Shown: positions 17,232 to 26,474, counted from the first letter of the stretch. The stretch is 64,000 nt of DNA from Streptomyces pseudovenezuelae (GCF_029892565.1 NZ_JARXVH010000020.1:114770-178769); one strand, 5' to 3'. The notes: a model not told the origin generated them from the letters alone. Program-made: numbers and translations.

Positions 17232-18212
17232 GTGCATCCCTTCTCCTACACCCGCGCCTCCGACACCCGGGAAGCCCTCAACGCCGGTCGTCGCGGCGGG
17301 CGTTACATCGCCGGAGGCACCACGCTGGTCGACCTGATGCGCGAAACCGTCGAACGCCCCGACAGCCTGGTCGACATCACCGGTCTGCCCTTGAGCGAGG
17401 TCACAGAGACCGAGCGCGGGGGCTTGCGCATCGGCGCCCTGGTGACCATGTCGAAGGCCGCCGCCCACGCCAAGGTGCGCACCCTGTATCCCGTCGTCTC
17501 CGAGGCGCTGGAGCTGAGTGCCTCGGCTCAGCTGCGGAACATGGCCACCATCGGCGGCAACATCATGCAGCGCACCCGCTGCACGTACTTCCGGGACGTG
17601 ACCGCCGACTGCAACAAGCGTGAGCCCGGCTCCGGTTGTGCCGCACTGCACGGTGTCAACCGGACCCATGCCATCCTCGGGACCTCCGACGCCTGCGTGG
17701 CCACACACCCGTCCGATGTCGCCGTGGCCTTCGCCGCCCTGGAGGCCCGGGTGCACCTGCTGGGCCCGGACGGGGCACGCCACATCCCCTTCGCCGAATT
17801 CCTGTTGCGGCCCGGCAGTACCCCACAACGCGAACACGCCCTGCGCAAAGGTGAGTTGATTACCGCAGTGGAGATCCCCGCTCTTCCGCGCCCGCTCAGG
17901 TCCGGCTATCTGAAGGTGCGTGACCGGCAGTCCTACGAGTTCGCTCTGACCTCGGCGGCCGTCGCGCTGCACGTACGCGGCGGGGTGATCCGAGAGGCCA
18001 GGGTCGCCGCCGGGGGCGTAGGCACCGTGCCCTGGAAACTGCCCGCCGTCGAGCAGCACCTCGTTGGCGAACGCCCCTCGGGGGCCCTCTGGTCGGCCGC
18101 TGCCGCCAAGGCAGCCGACGGCGCCCGTCCCCTTCAGCACAACCGGTTCAAGGCCGAGCTGCTCAAGCGCACCGTTGAACGCCAGCTGCGCGTCGTAGGA
18201 GGTACGAAGTGA
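17232..18212 (+). CDS. paoB: Aldehyde oxidoreductase FAD subunit (PaoB-like)
   Basis: 326 residues of the FAD_binding_5/CO dehydrogenase flavoprotein C-terminal family. It starts with FSYTRASDTREALNA, has YIAGGTTLVDLM and ATIGGNIMQRTRC for FAD. Four extra cysteines (C117, C127, C136, C155) lie in the loop that carries a [4Fe-4S] cluster in E. coli PaoB. No export signal is present, so it should be carried out with PaoA. Its stop overlaps the next start (GTGA). Confidence 0.9.
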   Translation: MHPFSYTRASDTREALNAGRRGGRYIAGGTTLVDLMRETVERPDSLVDITGLPLSEVTETERGGLRIGALVTMSKAAAHAKVRTLYPVVSEALELSASAQLRNMATIGGNIMQRTRCTYFRDVTADCNKREPGSGCAALHGVNRTHAILGTSDACVATHPSDVAVAFAALEARVHLLGPDGARHIPFAEFLLRPGSTPQREHALRKGELITAVEIPALPRPLRSGYLKVRDRQSYEFALTSAAVALHVRGGVIREARVAAGGVGTVPWKLPAVEQHLVGERPSGALWSAAAAKAADGARPLQHNRFKAELLKRTVERQLRVVGGTK

Positions 18213-20404
18213 GCCCCCAGCCGCAGGCAGCCGTGGGTGCGCCGCTGTCCCGGGTGGACGGCCGGCTCAAGGTCACCGGCAAGGCGGTGTACGCCGCCGA
18301 GCACGACGTCGACGGAGCCGTACACGCCGTCATCGTGGACGCGAGCATCGGCCGCGGCCGTATCACCTCTGTCGACACAGGTGACGCCGAGAAGCATCCG
18401 GGTGTGCTGCGGGTGATCAGTCATCGCAACGCGCCGAAGCTTCCCTATCGCGACAACGCCGGGTCCAACAACCCTCCCGGCCGCAGACTGCGGGTCTTCC
18501 AGGACGACCGGGTGCTCTTCCACGGCCAGCCGGTCGCCGTCGTCGTGGCCACGACCCTGGAGGCCGCGCAGCACGGGGCGAGTCTGGTCAAGGTCCGCTA
18601 CGACGCGGAGAAGTCCTCGACCGACCTGCACGAGGCCGAGCCGGGCAGGCCGACGGACTACGCGCGCGGCGACGCCGAAGCGGGCCTGCGTTCCTCGGCC
18701 GTGCGGCTGGACCTGACCTACCAGCTGGCGCGCAACCACCACAACCCGATGGAGCCGCACGCCACCATCGCCCGCTGGGACGGCGACAAGCTGACCGTGT
18801 GGGACAAGACCCAGTGGGTGATGGGCACGCATGACGAACTCGCCGCCGTGTTCGACCTGCCGGCGGAGTCGGTGCGGGTCATCAACCCGTTCGTCGGCGG
18901 CGGCTTCGGCAGCGGGCTGCGCTGCTGGCCGCACACCGTGGTCGCCGCGCTGGCCGCGCGGGAGACGAAGCGGCCGGTCAAGCTGGTGCTGAGCCGCAAG
19001 CAGATGTACTTCGGTGCCGGTTTCCGGCCGTCGTACGAGTACCGGCTGCGCCTGGGCAGCGACCGGCGCGGCCGGCTGGCCGCCGCGGTCCACGATATCG
19101 ACGCCGAGACGTCGTCGTACGAGACGTTCACCGAGGCCGTCATGGGCGCGGGGCAGATGCTCTACAGCATGCCCAACGTCAGCCAGGCGTACCGGCAGGT
19201 GCCGCTGGATGTGAATACCCCGATCTGGATGCGCGGTCCCGGCTTCGCGTCGGCGTCCTTCGTGATCGAGTCGGCCATGGACGAACTCGCGCACGAACTC
19301 GGTATCGACCCGATCGAGCTGCGTCGGCGCAACGAGCCCCGCGAGGACGAGTCGAGCAACCTGCCCTTCTCCACCCGGCAGCTGCGCGAGTGCTACACCG
19401 TGGGTGCCCGGGAGTTCGGCTGGCAAGCCCGCTCGTCCCGGCCGCGTGCGCGGCGCGAGGGTGACTGGCTGATCGGCCTGGGCATGGCCGCCGGCGTGTA
19501 TGACTGCGGGCGTTTTCCCGCGGAAGCCAGGGCCCGTCTGGACGCCGACGGCACCGCGGTGGTCGAGGCGGCCACCAGTGACATGGGGCCGGGCACCTAC
19601 ACCTCCCAGACCCAGGTCGCCGCCGACGCCCTCGGGCTGAGCATGCGCACGGTCACCTTCCGGCTCGGCGACTCGCTGTATCCGCCGACCTCGCCACATG
19701 GCGGCTCGGCGACCATGGCCAGCGTCGGCTCGGCCGTCGTCGACGCATGCGACCAGGTGCGGCAGCAGGCGATCAAGCTGGCCGTCGAGGACCGCGAGTC
19801 GCCGCTGTACCGGGTGGACGCCGGCGATGTGGTGGTGCGCGGCGGCCGGCTGCACGTGCAGGGCAACCCGGCGCGCGGTGAGACCTACCGCAGCCTGCTC
19901 GCCCGCAACGACCGCTCCCACCTGGAAGCACGCGGTAACTACGCGGGGGCGCCCAGTCCCGCGCGGCGCTCCTACTTCGCCTACAACGCGACCTTCGCGG
20001 AGGTCGCCGTGGATGCGGCCCTGGGCCTGGTACGGGTGCGGCGGATGCTCGGGGTGTACGACGCGGGCCGCATCATCAGCCCCAAGCTCGCCGACAGCCA
20101 GGCCCTCGGCGGCATCGTGGGCGGCATCGGCACGGCCCTGCTGGAGCACACGGTCACCGATCACCGCGACGGGCGGATCGTGAACGCCAACCTGGCCGAC
20201 TACCTCGTACCGGTGAACGCCGATGTCCCCGAGGTCAGGGCGATCTACCTGGACGGCGAGGACAACGACGGCAACGCGCTCGGTGTCAAGGGGCTCGGCG
20301 AGGTCGTCCAGGTGGGTGTGGCGGCCGCGATCGGCAACGCGGTGTTCAACGCCACCGGCCGACGGGTCCGCGAACTGCCGATCACCGCCGAGGCGTTGCT
20401 CTGA
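18209..20404 (+). CDS. paoC: Aldehyde oxidoreductase molybdopterin subunit (PaoC-like)
   Basis: 731 residues, the large subunit of the xanthine oxidase family. It has the N-terminal aldehyde oxidase hammerhead (RVDGRLKVTGKAVYAAEHD) and the molybdenum-cofactor domain with NPFVGGGFGSG and RGPGFASASF. The catalytic Glu is E698 in KGLGEV. The E. coli homologue oxidises aromatic and other aldehydes to acids, with electrons passing through PaoB and PaoA. GTG start overlapping paoB. Confidence 0.9.
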   Translation: MSPQPQAAVGAPLSRVDGRLKVTGKAVYAAEHDVDGAVHAVIVDASIGRGRITSVDTGDAEKHPGVLRVISHRNAPKLPYRDNAGSNNPPGRRLRVFQDDRVLFHGQPVAVVVATTLEAAQHGASLVKVRYDAEKSSTDLHEAEPGRPTDYARGDAEAGLRSSAVRLDLTYQLARNHHNPMEPHATIARWDGDKLTVWDKTQWVMGTHDELAAVFDLPAESVRVINPFVGGGFGSGLRCWPHTVVAALAARETKRPVKLVLSRKQMYFGAGFRPSYEYRLRLGSDRRGRLAAAVHDIDAETSSYETFTEAVMGAGQMLYSMPNVSQAYRQVPLDVNTPIWMRGPGFASASFVIESAMDELAHELGIDPIELRRRNEPREDESSNLPFSTRQLRECYTVGAREFGWQARSSRPRARREGDWLIGLGMAAGVYDCGRFPAEARARLDADGTAVVEAATSDMGPGTYTSQTQVAADALGLSMRTVTFRLGDSLYPPTSPHGGSATMASVGSAVVDACDQVRQQAIKLAVEDRESPLYRVDAGDVVVRGGRLHVQGNPARGETYRSLLARNDRSHLEARGNYAGAPSPARRSYFAYNATFAEVAVDAALGLVRVRRMLGVYDAGRIISPKLADSQALGGIVGGIGTALLEHTVTDHRDGRIVNANLADYLVPVNADVPEVRAIYLDGEDNDGNALGVKGLGEVVQVGVAAAIGNAVFNATGRRVRELPITAEALL

Positions 20405-20592
20405 CGAGAACACCCCCGGCCGACCGGGGCCGACTCCGGCTTCGGTTCCGCGAAGTGCACACCGCACGTCCGGCAGCCTGCCCCGTCTGGCTGCCGGACT
20501 TCCCAGGGCCGCCGCCGCGTGACGTTTCCCCGGCGTCGTGGCGGCGGCCCGCTGACCTTCCGACCGACCTGGTCCTGCCGTGGAGAACTGCC

Positions 20593-21723
20593 ATGCTGAA
20601 CATCGCGGACACACTGCACCTCTGGTGCCGCGAGGCACGCCCCTTCGTCCTGGCCACCGTCGTCGGTGTGCACGGCAGCGCACCGCTGCCGGTCGGTACG
20701 TCGGTCGCGGTGGACGAGGACGGCGAGGCCGTCGGCAGCATTTCCGGCGGCTGCGTCGAAGCGGCGGTCTACGAACTGTGCCGACAGGTGCTCCGTGACC
20801 GGAGTGCTCCGCAGCGCGCCTGGTTCGGCTACTCCGACGAAGACGCCTTCGCCGTCGGCCTGACCTGCGGCGGCGAACTCGACGTCCTCGTCCAGCGCAT
20901 CGACCCCGCGGCCCAGCCGCACCTGTGCACGGCTCTCTCCGAGATCGATCGAGGACGTCCGGTCGCCGTGGCACAGGTCGTGGACGGCCCGGAGCGCCTC
21001 CTCGGCTCCACGTTGAGCGTGCTCGGCGGTGACCATGCCGCCCACGGGCGCGTGGACGGCGGCTCGGCGAACCGGGCGGTGGCCGACCAGGCCAGGGCCC
21101 TGCTGCGGGCCGGCCGCACCGCCCGCGTCGACATCGGCGGGGAGGCAGACGGATACCCCGAGCACCTGTCCGTTCTCGTCCACGTCCATGCGTCCCGGCC
21201 GCGCCTGCTGGTCTTCGGCGCGGTCGACTTCGCCGCCGCCCTGAGCCAGGCCGGGCGCTTCCTCGGCTACCGGGTCACCGTCTGCGACGCCCGCCCCGTC
21301 TTCGCCACGACCGCACGCTTCCCCCACGCGGACGAGGTGGTGGTCGACTGGCCCCACCGCTACCTGGAACGCGCCGAGGTGGACGAGCGCACTGCCGTCT
21401 GCGTCCTCACCCACGACGTCAAGTTCGACATCCCCCTGCTGCGCCTGGCCCTCGACCTGCCCGTCGCCTACGTGGGCGCCATGGGCTCCCGGCGCACGCA
21501 CGAAGAGCGCCTGCGGCTCCTGCGCGAGGAGGGCGTCACAGAAGACGGGTTGGCCCGGCTGCGTTCCCCGATCGGCCTCGACCTCGGAGCCCGCACGCCC
21601 GAGGAGACGGCCGTCTCCATCACCGCGGAGATCATCGCCCAGGCCAACCAGGGCTCGGGCCGGCCCCTGACCCAGGTCACCGGGCCGATCCACCGGCCCC
21701 CGAGGCTGACGAGCTACCGGTAG
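20593..21723 (+). CDS. XdhC/CoxI-family molybdenum cofactor maturation factor
   Basis: 376 residues. The N-terminal XdhC_CoxI domain has ATVVGVHGSAPLPVGTSVAV and the SGGCVEAAVYEL and LTCGGELDV cysteine blocks. The C-terminal XdhC Rossmann domain has LVFGAVDFAAAL and YVGAMGSRRTHEER. XdhC proteins bind and help sulfurate the cofactor before insertion, the role of PaoD in the E. coli paoABCD operon. The ATG at 20593 follows gtggagaactgcc, 189 bp after paoC. Confidence 0.9.
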   Translation: MLNIADTLHLWCREARPFVLATVVGVHGSAPLPVGTSVAVDEDGEAVGSISGGCVEAAVYELCRQVLRDRSAPQRAWFGYSDEDAFAVGLTCGGELDVLVQRIDPAAQPHLCTALSEIDRGRPVAVAQVVDGPERLLGSTLSVLGGDHAAHGRVDGGSANRAVADQARALLRAGRTARVDIGGEADGYPEHLSVLVHVHASRPRLLVFGAVDFAAALSQAGRFLGYRVTVCDARPVFATTARFPHADEVVVDWPHRYLERAEVDERTAVCVLTHDVKFDIPLLRLALDLPVAYVGAMGSRRTHEERLRLLREEGVTEDGLARLRSPIGLDLGARTPEETAVSITAEIIAQANQGSGRPLTQVTGPIHRPPRLTSYR

Positions 21724-21833
21724 GCCGGCCTCATGAACTCTGCATTCGTTTCACATCGAGCCTTGGTTCTGCCTCAACATCCCTTGGAAGGCTGTCGACT
21801 TCGTCAGTCCGTCCGGCAAGCACCGGGTGCCGC

Positions 21834-22573
21834 TCAGCGGTAGTCGCTGAGCATGGCCAGGACGTCGTCGTAGGTACCGTTCGCCGTCGCGTCGCGAAAG
21901 AACCTGGCGCGCTCGCCGACGATCTCCCACGTGTCGGGCCTGTCTCGCAACAGGTCCACGGTCTCGGTGAGGTAGTCCTCCAGCGGCATGGACCTCTCGT
22001 CGTTCTGCTGGCCTAGGAGGGTGGTCCGCACGCCCGGCCGGATCACCTCGATCACCTGGACGCCGCTGCCTGTGAGCTGCACGCGCAGGATCTCGGGGAA
22101 GAAGTGCAGCGCGGCCTTGGTCGCGCTGTAGGTCGGGGTGCCCGCCAGTGGCACGAACGCCAGCGACGAGGTGACGTTCATGAGGACCGCGTCGCCCTTG
22201 CCGACCAGCAGCGGCAGGAAGGCGTACGTCATCCGGATCGTGCCGAGCAGATTGATCGCGACGTGGTCCTCGGCGACCGGGAGGAAGGCCCGGTCGAGGA
22301 GGTTCTCCCACAGCATGACGCCGGCGCTGTTGACCAGGACGTTCAGGTCGGATGAACGGCCGCCACCGTCTCGGCGGCGCGGGCGATCGATGCGGGGTCG
22401 GCGACGTCCAGGACGAGCGTAGCGATGCCGGGGTGTTTGGTCGTGATCTCGTCCAGGAGTTCCTTGCGGCGGCCGGCGACGATCACCTTGTTGCCGGCCT
22501 CGTGCAGACGCAGTGCCAGGCCGAGCCCGATTCCCGAGGTGCCACCGGTGATCAGGATCGTGTTGCCCGTCAT
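21834..22573 (-). pseudogene. SDR (DltE-like) oxidoreductase, one-base deletion
   Basis: The first part (ILITGGTSGIGLGLALRLHE to AETVAAVHP) and the second (DLNVLVNSAGVMLWE, then PTYSATKAALHFF and a C-terminal RARFFRDATANGTYDDVLAM) are in different frames. They join at 22345-22352, where cat-ccg-acc-tga should read cat-ccg-gac-ctg: one G is missing. Tyr/Lys and Asn-Ser-Ala-Gly motifs are intact, so the protein was functional or the base is a sequence error. Divergent from an XRE stump, a pairing also seen elsewhere here. Confidence 0.78.
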
Positions 22574-22663
22574 CTTCGTGGGGTCTCTCCTTTGCTGGCG
22601 GCGGGCCGGTTGATGCCGAGCCCGCAGCCCCCGACCGTAGGAGCGCCGGCGCGGAGGCGGGAG

Positions 22664-22682
22664 GGGAGGGTTTTATCCATAG
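22664..22682. promoter_or_regulatory. Weak operator-like site between SDR and XRE stump
   Basis: Read on the minus strand, tggataaaaccctcccc has a perfect CTCCCC right arm and a poor left arm compared with sites A-C. It may be a diverged member of the same motif. Confidence 0.25.
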
Positions 22683-22730
22683 ATCGGCGGTCTCTGGCTG
22701 GGCCGCCGCGAAACGGCGACCACGGGGGAC

Positions 22731-22892
22731 ATGGGCAAGGGCATGGACAAGAAGGAACTGGCGGAGTTCCTGCGCCGGCGGCGCGAGCTGCTGCGCCCCG
22801 CTGAAGTTGGACTGGTCGAGGGCCGACGCCGGCGCACCCAGGGGCTGCGCCACGAGGAGGCCGCCCAGCTCGCCGGCATGTCCACCGACCAC
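22731..22892 (+). pseudogene. XRE regulator, only the helix-turn-helix left
   Basis: Residues 1-55 read as the N-terminus of an MmyB-type XRE regulator: KKELAEFLRRRRELL, then RTQGLRHEEAAQLAGMSTDHY. The reading frame then runs directly into a piece of IS3-family transposase at about 22893. The ligand domain is missing, so the regulator should be inactive. Confidence 0.75.
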
Positions 22893-22973
22893 TACGCCCT
22901 GGACAACGCGCTCATGGAATCCCAGATCGGCCTCTACAAAACGGAGTTGATTAAGAGAGCCCGGCGGTAGGCG
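22893..22973 (+). mobile_element. IS3-family transposase fragment
   Basis: ALDNALMESQIGLYKTELIK is the conserved stretch before the catalytic Glu region of IS3/IS150 OrfB transposases. It is fused in frame to the XRE stump and ends at 22970. No other part of the element was found nearby. Confidence 0.7.
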
Positions 22974-23125
22974 TCACTTGAGTCTTCTGGTGGTGGGTAG
23001 GTGTCCCAGCAGTAGCGCGGCGGACGCGTGTGCGGAGCGTGACGAGTACGCATGGCCGCGCCCGGCTGATCCCTAGATCCTCGAACGTCGGCTGAAGCCT
23101 GGCCGGGCGGGCGGCTGCGGAAGGG

Positions 23126-23836
23126 TCAGGCGGCGGGAACCGCCTGCGGATAGAGCACGCTCGGGTCGGCGGACAGGGCCGCCTTGAGCTGCACGGAGTT
23201 GTTGTCGGCGAGGATCTCCATCTTCCCGGCCTCGATACCGTCGAGGGCGGCGCGCACGACATCGGCGGGGTCGTTCTTCTCCACGTCCCACCCGGCCATC
23301 ATGTCGGTGTCGGTGCTGGCCAGGTGCAGGCCCGTCACCGCGGTTCCCTGGCCCGCGAGTTCGAGGCGGATGCCGTTGGTGAGGCTCCACGCCGCCGCCT
23401 TCGCCGCGCTGTAGGCGTTGGCCCCGTCGTAGGCGAGCCAGGACATCGCCGACAGGACGTTGAGGATGGCCCCGCCGCCGTTGGCGGCCAGGACGGGGGT
23501 GAACGCCCGGACCACGTTGAGGGTGCCGAAGTAGTTGGTGTCCATCTCCAGCCGGATCTTCTCGGGGTCGCCGGTGACGAGGTTCTGCTGGGTGAAGACG
23601 CCGGCATTGTTGATCAAGAGGGTGACGTCCGAGGCCGCGCCCGCCGCGGCGGCGACCGAAGCCGGATCGGTGATGTCGAGCCGCAGCACTTCCGCACCGG
23701 GGAGGTCGACGAGGTGGGGGGTGCGCGCGGTCGCGTAGACCTTGGTGGCGCCCCGGTGCAGGAGTTGTTGGGCGAAGTGCCTGCCGATGCCGCGGTTGGC
23801 GCCGGTGACGAGGGCGACGGAACCGGTGATCTTCAT
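23126..23836 (-). CDS. Classical SDR-family oxidoreductase
   Basis: 236 residues from the ATG at 23836, preceded by aggagactcccc. Motifs: TGANRGIGRHFAQQLL, LDITDPASV, LINNAGVF, a catalytic Ser in NVLSAMSW and YSAAKAA. The short form and C-terminus resemble SDRs paired with MerR regulators in streptomycetes. It is divergent from the MerR gene at 23954 with a palindrome between them, so MerR control is likely. Confidence 0.88.
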   Translation of the reverse strand: MKITGSVALVTGANRGIGRHFAQQLLHRGATKVYATARTPHLVDLPGAEVLRLDITDPASVAAAAGAASDVTLLINNAGVFTQQNLVTGDPEKIRLEMDTNYFGTLNVVRAFTPVLAANGGGAILNVLSAMSWLAYDGANAYSAAKAAAWSLTNGIRLELAGQGTAVTGLHLASTDTDMMAGWDVEKNDPADVVRAALDGIEAGKMEILADNNSVQLKAALSADPSVLYPQAVPAA

Positions 23837-23899
23837 GGGGAGTCTCCTGGCAGTGGTGAGGTGATTCCTGTCCGGGCTGTTCGCGGGCAACGCTAAAAC

Positions 23900-23915
23900 C
23901 TGACGTTGACGTCAG
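23900..23915. promoter_or_regulatory. Palindrome between SDR and MerR genes
   Basis: ctgacg-ttga-cgtcag is a perfect inverted repeat. On the minus strand it lies between a possible -35 (ttgcct) and a downstream AT-rich block, where a MerR dimer would sit in its long-spacer promoter. It is 64 bp from the SDR start and 39 bp from the MerR start. Confidence 0.55.
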
Positions 23916-23953
23916 AGGCAAGAAATGTGATCCAGGCCATAGAGGGGGCGTTG

Positions 23954-24322
23954 ATGCGCATCGGTGACCTGGCCTCAAGGGTGGGCGTGAGCGTGCGGGC
24001 ACTGCGCTACTACGAAGAGCAGTACCTGCTGGCTTCGGTGCGCAGCCCCAGCGGCCAGCGGCAGTACCCTGACAGCGTGGTCGACCGCGTCCAGCTGATT
24101 CAGCAGCTGTACTCCGCAGGGCTGTCGAGCAGGGCGATCGTGGAGTTGCTGCCGTGTGTCGAGACCGGTGACGTGACCCCCGCGCTGCTCGACCGGCTGT
24201 CGGCCGAGCGGGGCCGCATCGATGCCCAGGTCAGCACCCTGGTGAAAACCCGGGACCGGCTCGACGCCATCATCACCACGGCTGCCCCAGCCAGGAGCGC
24301 GGGCCGACCCTGCCCTCGTTGA
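23954..24322 (+). CDS. MerR-family transcriptional regulator
   Basis: 122 residues from the ATG at 23954, preceded by gagggggcg; an earlier ATG at 23906 would overlap the operator. The MerR start is RIGDLASRVGVSVRALRYYE, followed by the wing (SGQRQYPDSVVDRV) and a dimer helix ending LVKTRDRLDAII. There is no cysteine cluster for metals, so a small organic ligand or a redox signal is more likely. Divergent from the SDR it probably controls. Confidence 0.88.
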   Translation: MRIGDLASRVGVSVRALRYYEEQYLLASVRSPSGQRQYPDSVVDRVQLIQQLYSAGLSSRAIVELLPCVETGDVTPALLDRLSAERGRIDAQVSTLVKTRDRLDAIITTAAPARSAGRPCPR

Positions 24323-24440
24323 GCAGCGCGCCTTCCCCAGGCGTGCGGCAGTGCTTGTCCGCCCGACGCAGACGGACGCCCGTCAGCAGGCGTCGCGCCC
24401 TTGCCTCCCGGCGCTCGGAGGGACCCGGCCGTAAGGGCAG

Positions 24441-24502
24441 GGCCTCGGCGTAGTTGGGTGATGTCTGGTTCGTGCCGATCCGCCAACTCGGGCCCGTGGG
24501 AA
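24441..24502 (+). repeat. Direct repeat copy 1 beside the exporter
   Basis: A stretch of about 60 bp starting ggcctcggcgtag and containing gccgatccgcca is repeated, with a few changes, at 25860-25920. The two copies are in the same orientation and frame the exporter gene. Copy 2 sits just before an ISAs1-type transposase start, so both may be IS ends. Confidence 0.7.
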
Positions 24503-24531
24503 GCTGACCGCCCGCCGAGGTCGCGGTGGCG

Positions 24532-25818
24532 TTACGGCTTTCCGCCGACGGGTGCGGGCTCGGGCTTTCCGAGAGGGATGTCGCGCATGCCACGCAATGG
24601 TGAGAAGAACAGCCACAGTCCCGCGCAGCAGCCGCCGACGACGGCGATCCACAAGGTGGTCTGGACGCCGAGGGCGGTGGCGAGCGCGCCGCCGACCACG
24701 CCGCCCAGCGGCAGTGTGCCCCAGGTGATCCAGCGTGCGGCGGCACTGACCCGGCCGAGCATGTCCGGCGGGCAGGCGGCCTGGCGGTAAGTGGTCAGCG
24801 AGACACCTGCGACGGTGGAGGCGAAGGTCCACGAGATCCAGCCGAAGCCGAACAGCAGCACCCACCAACCGTGTCCGGCCAGCGGGATCAGCAGGCCGGG
24901 CAGGGACAGCACGGTCATCGAGATCCAGCTGATCCTCGCCGAGCCGACCTTCCGGGCGAGATACCGTGCCGCCACGCCGCCGGCTACCCCGCCGACGGCC
25001 CCCAGCGCCAGCAGCAGCCCAACCAGGGCAGGACGCAGATGCAGCGTGCGGATCAGGAACACCGGCCCGAGGGTCTCCACCATGATGACGAAGAAGTTGG
25101 CTGTGCCGTTGAAGGCCACCGAGTTCCGCAGGATGGGGTCACGGGTGACATAGGCGAGCCCCTCACGGATCTGCGCCCACAGCCCGGGCCGCCGGTCGGC
25201 TTCGGCCGAGGGCCCGCGTCGCTCGCGGGTACGGATAGCCGTCAGCGAGCCCGCCGACAACGCGAAGGAGAGGGCGTCGGCGGCCATCGCCCCCGCGGCG
25301 CCGATCAGCGCCACCAGCCCCGCGCCCAGACTGGGCCCGGCAATTTGCGCGACCGACCGAGACACGGCGACCTTGCCATTGCCGTCCATGAGCTGGTTAC
25401 GGTCGAGCAGCACCGGCAGATAGGCCTGGTAGGCCACGGAGAAGAACACGGAGAAGACGCTGGAGACCAGCGCGACGGCGTAGAGCTGGTCGAGCGTCAG
25501 CGCCCCGACTGCCCGCGCCAGCGGCACCGAGCCGATCACCAGGAACAGCGCGAGGTTGCACCAGATCATCAGCCGGAGCTTGGGGACCCGGTCCACTATG
25601 GCCCCGGCCGGGAGTGCCACCAGCAGATACGCACTCGTCTCCGCAGCCGACAACAGGCCTACCTGGAATGCGGAGGCCTCCAACAGCACGACGGCGACCA
25701 ACGGCAGGGCGAGGACGGTAACTTGCGACCCCATCTCGCTGACCGTCTGCCCACTCCATAACAGCAGGAAGTCGCGATGATGCCAGATCGAGGGATGTTT
25801 TCCTTTGTCATCAGGCAT
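24532..25818 (-). CDS. MFS exporter (EntS/MFS_3 type)
   Basis: 428 residues, about twelve membrane segments. It begins with a short soluble tail then HHRDFLLLWSGQTVSEMGSQ, typical of the MFS_3 group that includes the enterobactin exporter and macrolide pumps. ARYLARKVGSARI and GWISWTFASTVAG fit. The ATG at 25818 is chosen because the upstream frame is repeat sequence. It is flanked by direct repeats at 24441 and 25860, which suggests it arrived with mobile DNA. Confidence 0.85.
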   Translation of the reverse strand: MPDDKGKHPSIWHHRDFLLLWSGQTVSEMGSQVTVLALPLVAVVLLEASAFQVGLLSAAETSAYLLVALPAGAIVDRVPKLRLMIWCNLALFLVIGSVPLARAVGALTLDQLYAVALVSSVFSVFFSVAYQAYLPVLLDRNQLMDGNGKVAVSRSVAQIAGPSLGAGLVALIGAAGAMAADALSFALSAGSLTAIRTRERRGPSAEADRRPGLWAQIREGLAYVTRDPILRNSVAFNGTANFFVIMVETLGPVFLIRTLHLRPALVGLLLALGAVGGVAGGVAARYLARKVGSARISWISMTVLSLPGLLIPLAGHGWWVLLFGFGWISWTFASTVAGVSLTTYRQAACPPDMLGRVSAAARWITWGTLPLGGVVGGALATALGVQTTLWIAVVGGCCAGLWLFFSPLRGMRDIPLGKPEPAPVGGKP

Positions 25819-25859
25819 CCGCCCGATAGTGGCATCAGCCACAACCCATGTCCATGCCA

Positions 25860-25920
25860 GGCCTCGGCGTAGGCGTGTGATGTCTGGCTCGTTGCCGATC
25901 CGCCAGCTCGGGCCTCTGGA
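25860..25920 (+). repeat. Direct repeat copy 2 beside the exporter
   Basis: The second copy of the repeat at 24441-24502, same orientation. It lies 66 bp before the ISAs1-type transposase ATG at 25986, where the end of that element is expected. Confidence 0.7.
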
Positions 25921-25985
25921 ACGCAACAGGCAGGGGCTTCCAAGATCATGGAGTTCTCCACGCCCCATGACCCCAGTGGAAGACC

Positions 25986-26345
25986 ATGCCTGCCGACGCA
26001 TCACCCCCGATCCCGCCTGCTCTTGACCAGCTCCGCCATCAGCCCCAGGTTGCATTGGAGGAAGTCCCGGACCTGCTGGAACGGCTGTGCCAGGTGTCGG
26101 ACCCGCGTGACCCGCGCGGGGTGCGCCACGCGCTGGCCGTCGTACTTGCGCTCACCGCCTGTGCCGTGCTGGCAGGGGCTACCTCGCTGCCGGCGGTCGG
26201 TGAGTGGATCGCTGATGCTCCCGCGCATGTCCTCCACCGGCTCGGCGTCGGCTCCCACCCACTCCAGCCCCGGCGAACCCTGCCGTTGGCTAGGGCGGTG
26301 TTCAGCGGACCCACCCAGAGGACTCCAACTGGAGCCATTTTGTGG
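25986..26345 (+). pseudogene. ISAs1-family transposase, N-terminal remnant
   Basis: The start PDLLERLCQVSDPRDPRGVR, then HALAVVLALTACAVLAGATS and VGEWIADAPAHVLHRLGV, is the DDE_Tnp_1-associated domain that opens ISAs1 transposases. After about 26290 the family match ends and the frame soon stops. The catalytic domain is gone. Confidence 0.75.
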
Positions 26346-26474
26346 GCAAGTGATGAAGATTAGGCGTCTCGAGGTGGCTCCGGAGGGCGGTTTGCCCTGG
26401 GACCATCGAGGTTGTGGAGATGCGCAAATTGGTGACGTGTCCCGGTATTGCGCCAGCAGTTTCTGGCGGGTGGG

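Noticed and set aside
18134..20974. A 946-residue open frame on the minus strand
   Set aside because: It is the antisense shadow of the PaoC-like gene, made open by high GC; it is Arg/Pro/His-rich and has no family match.
23836..23852. ggggagtctcc as a fourth operator site
   Set aside because: The spacer is far too short compared with sites A-C; it is the SDR ribosome binding site.
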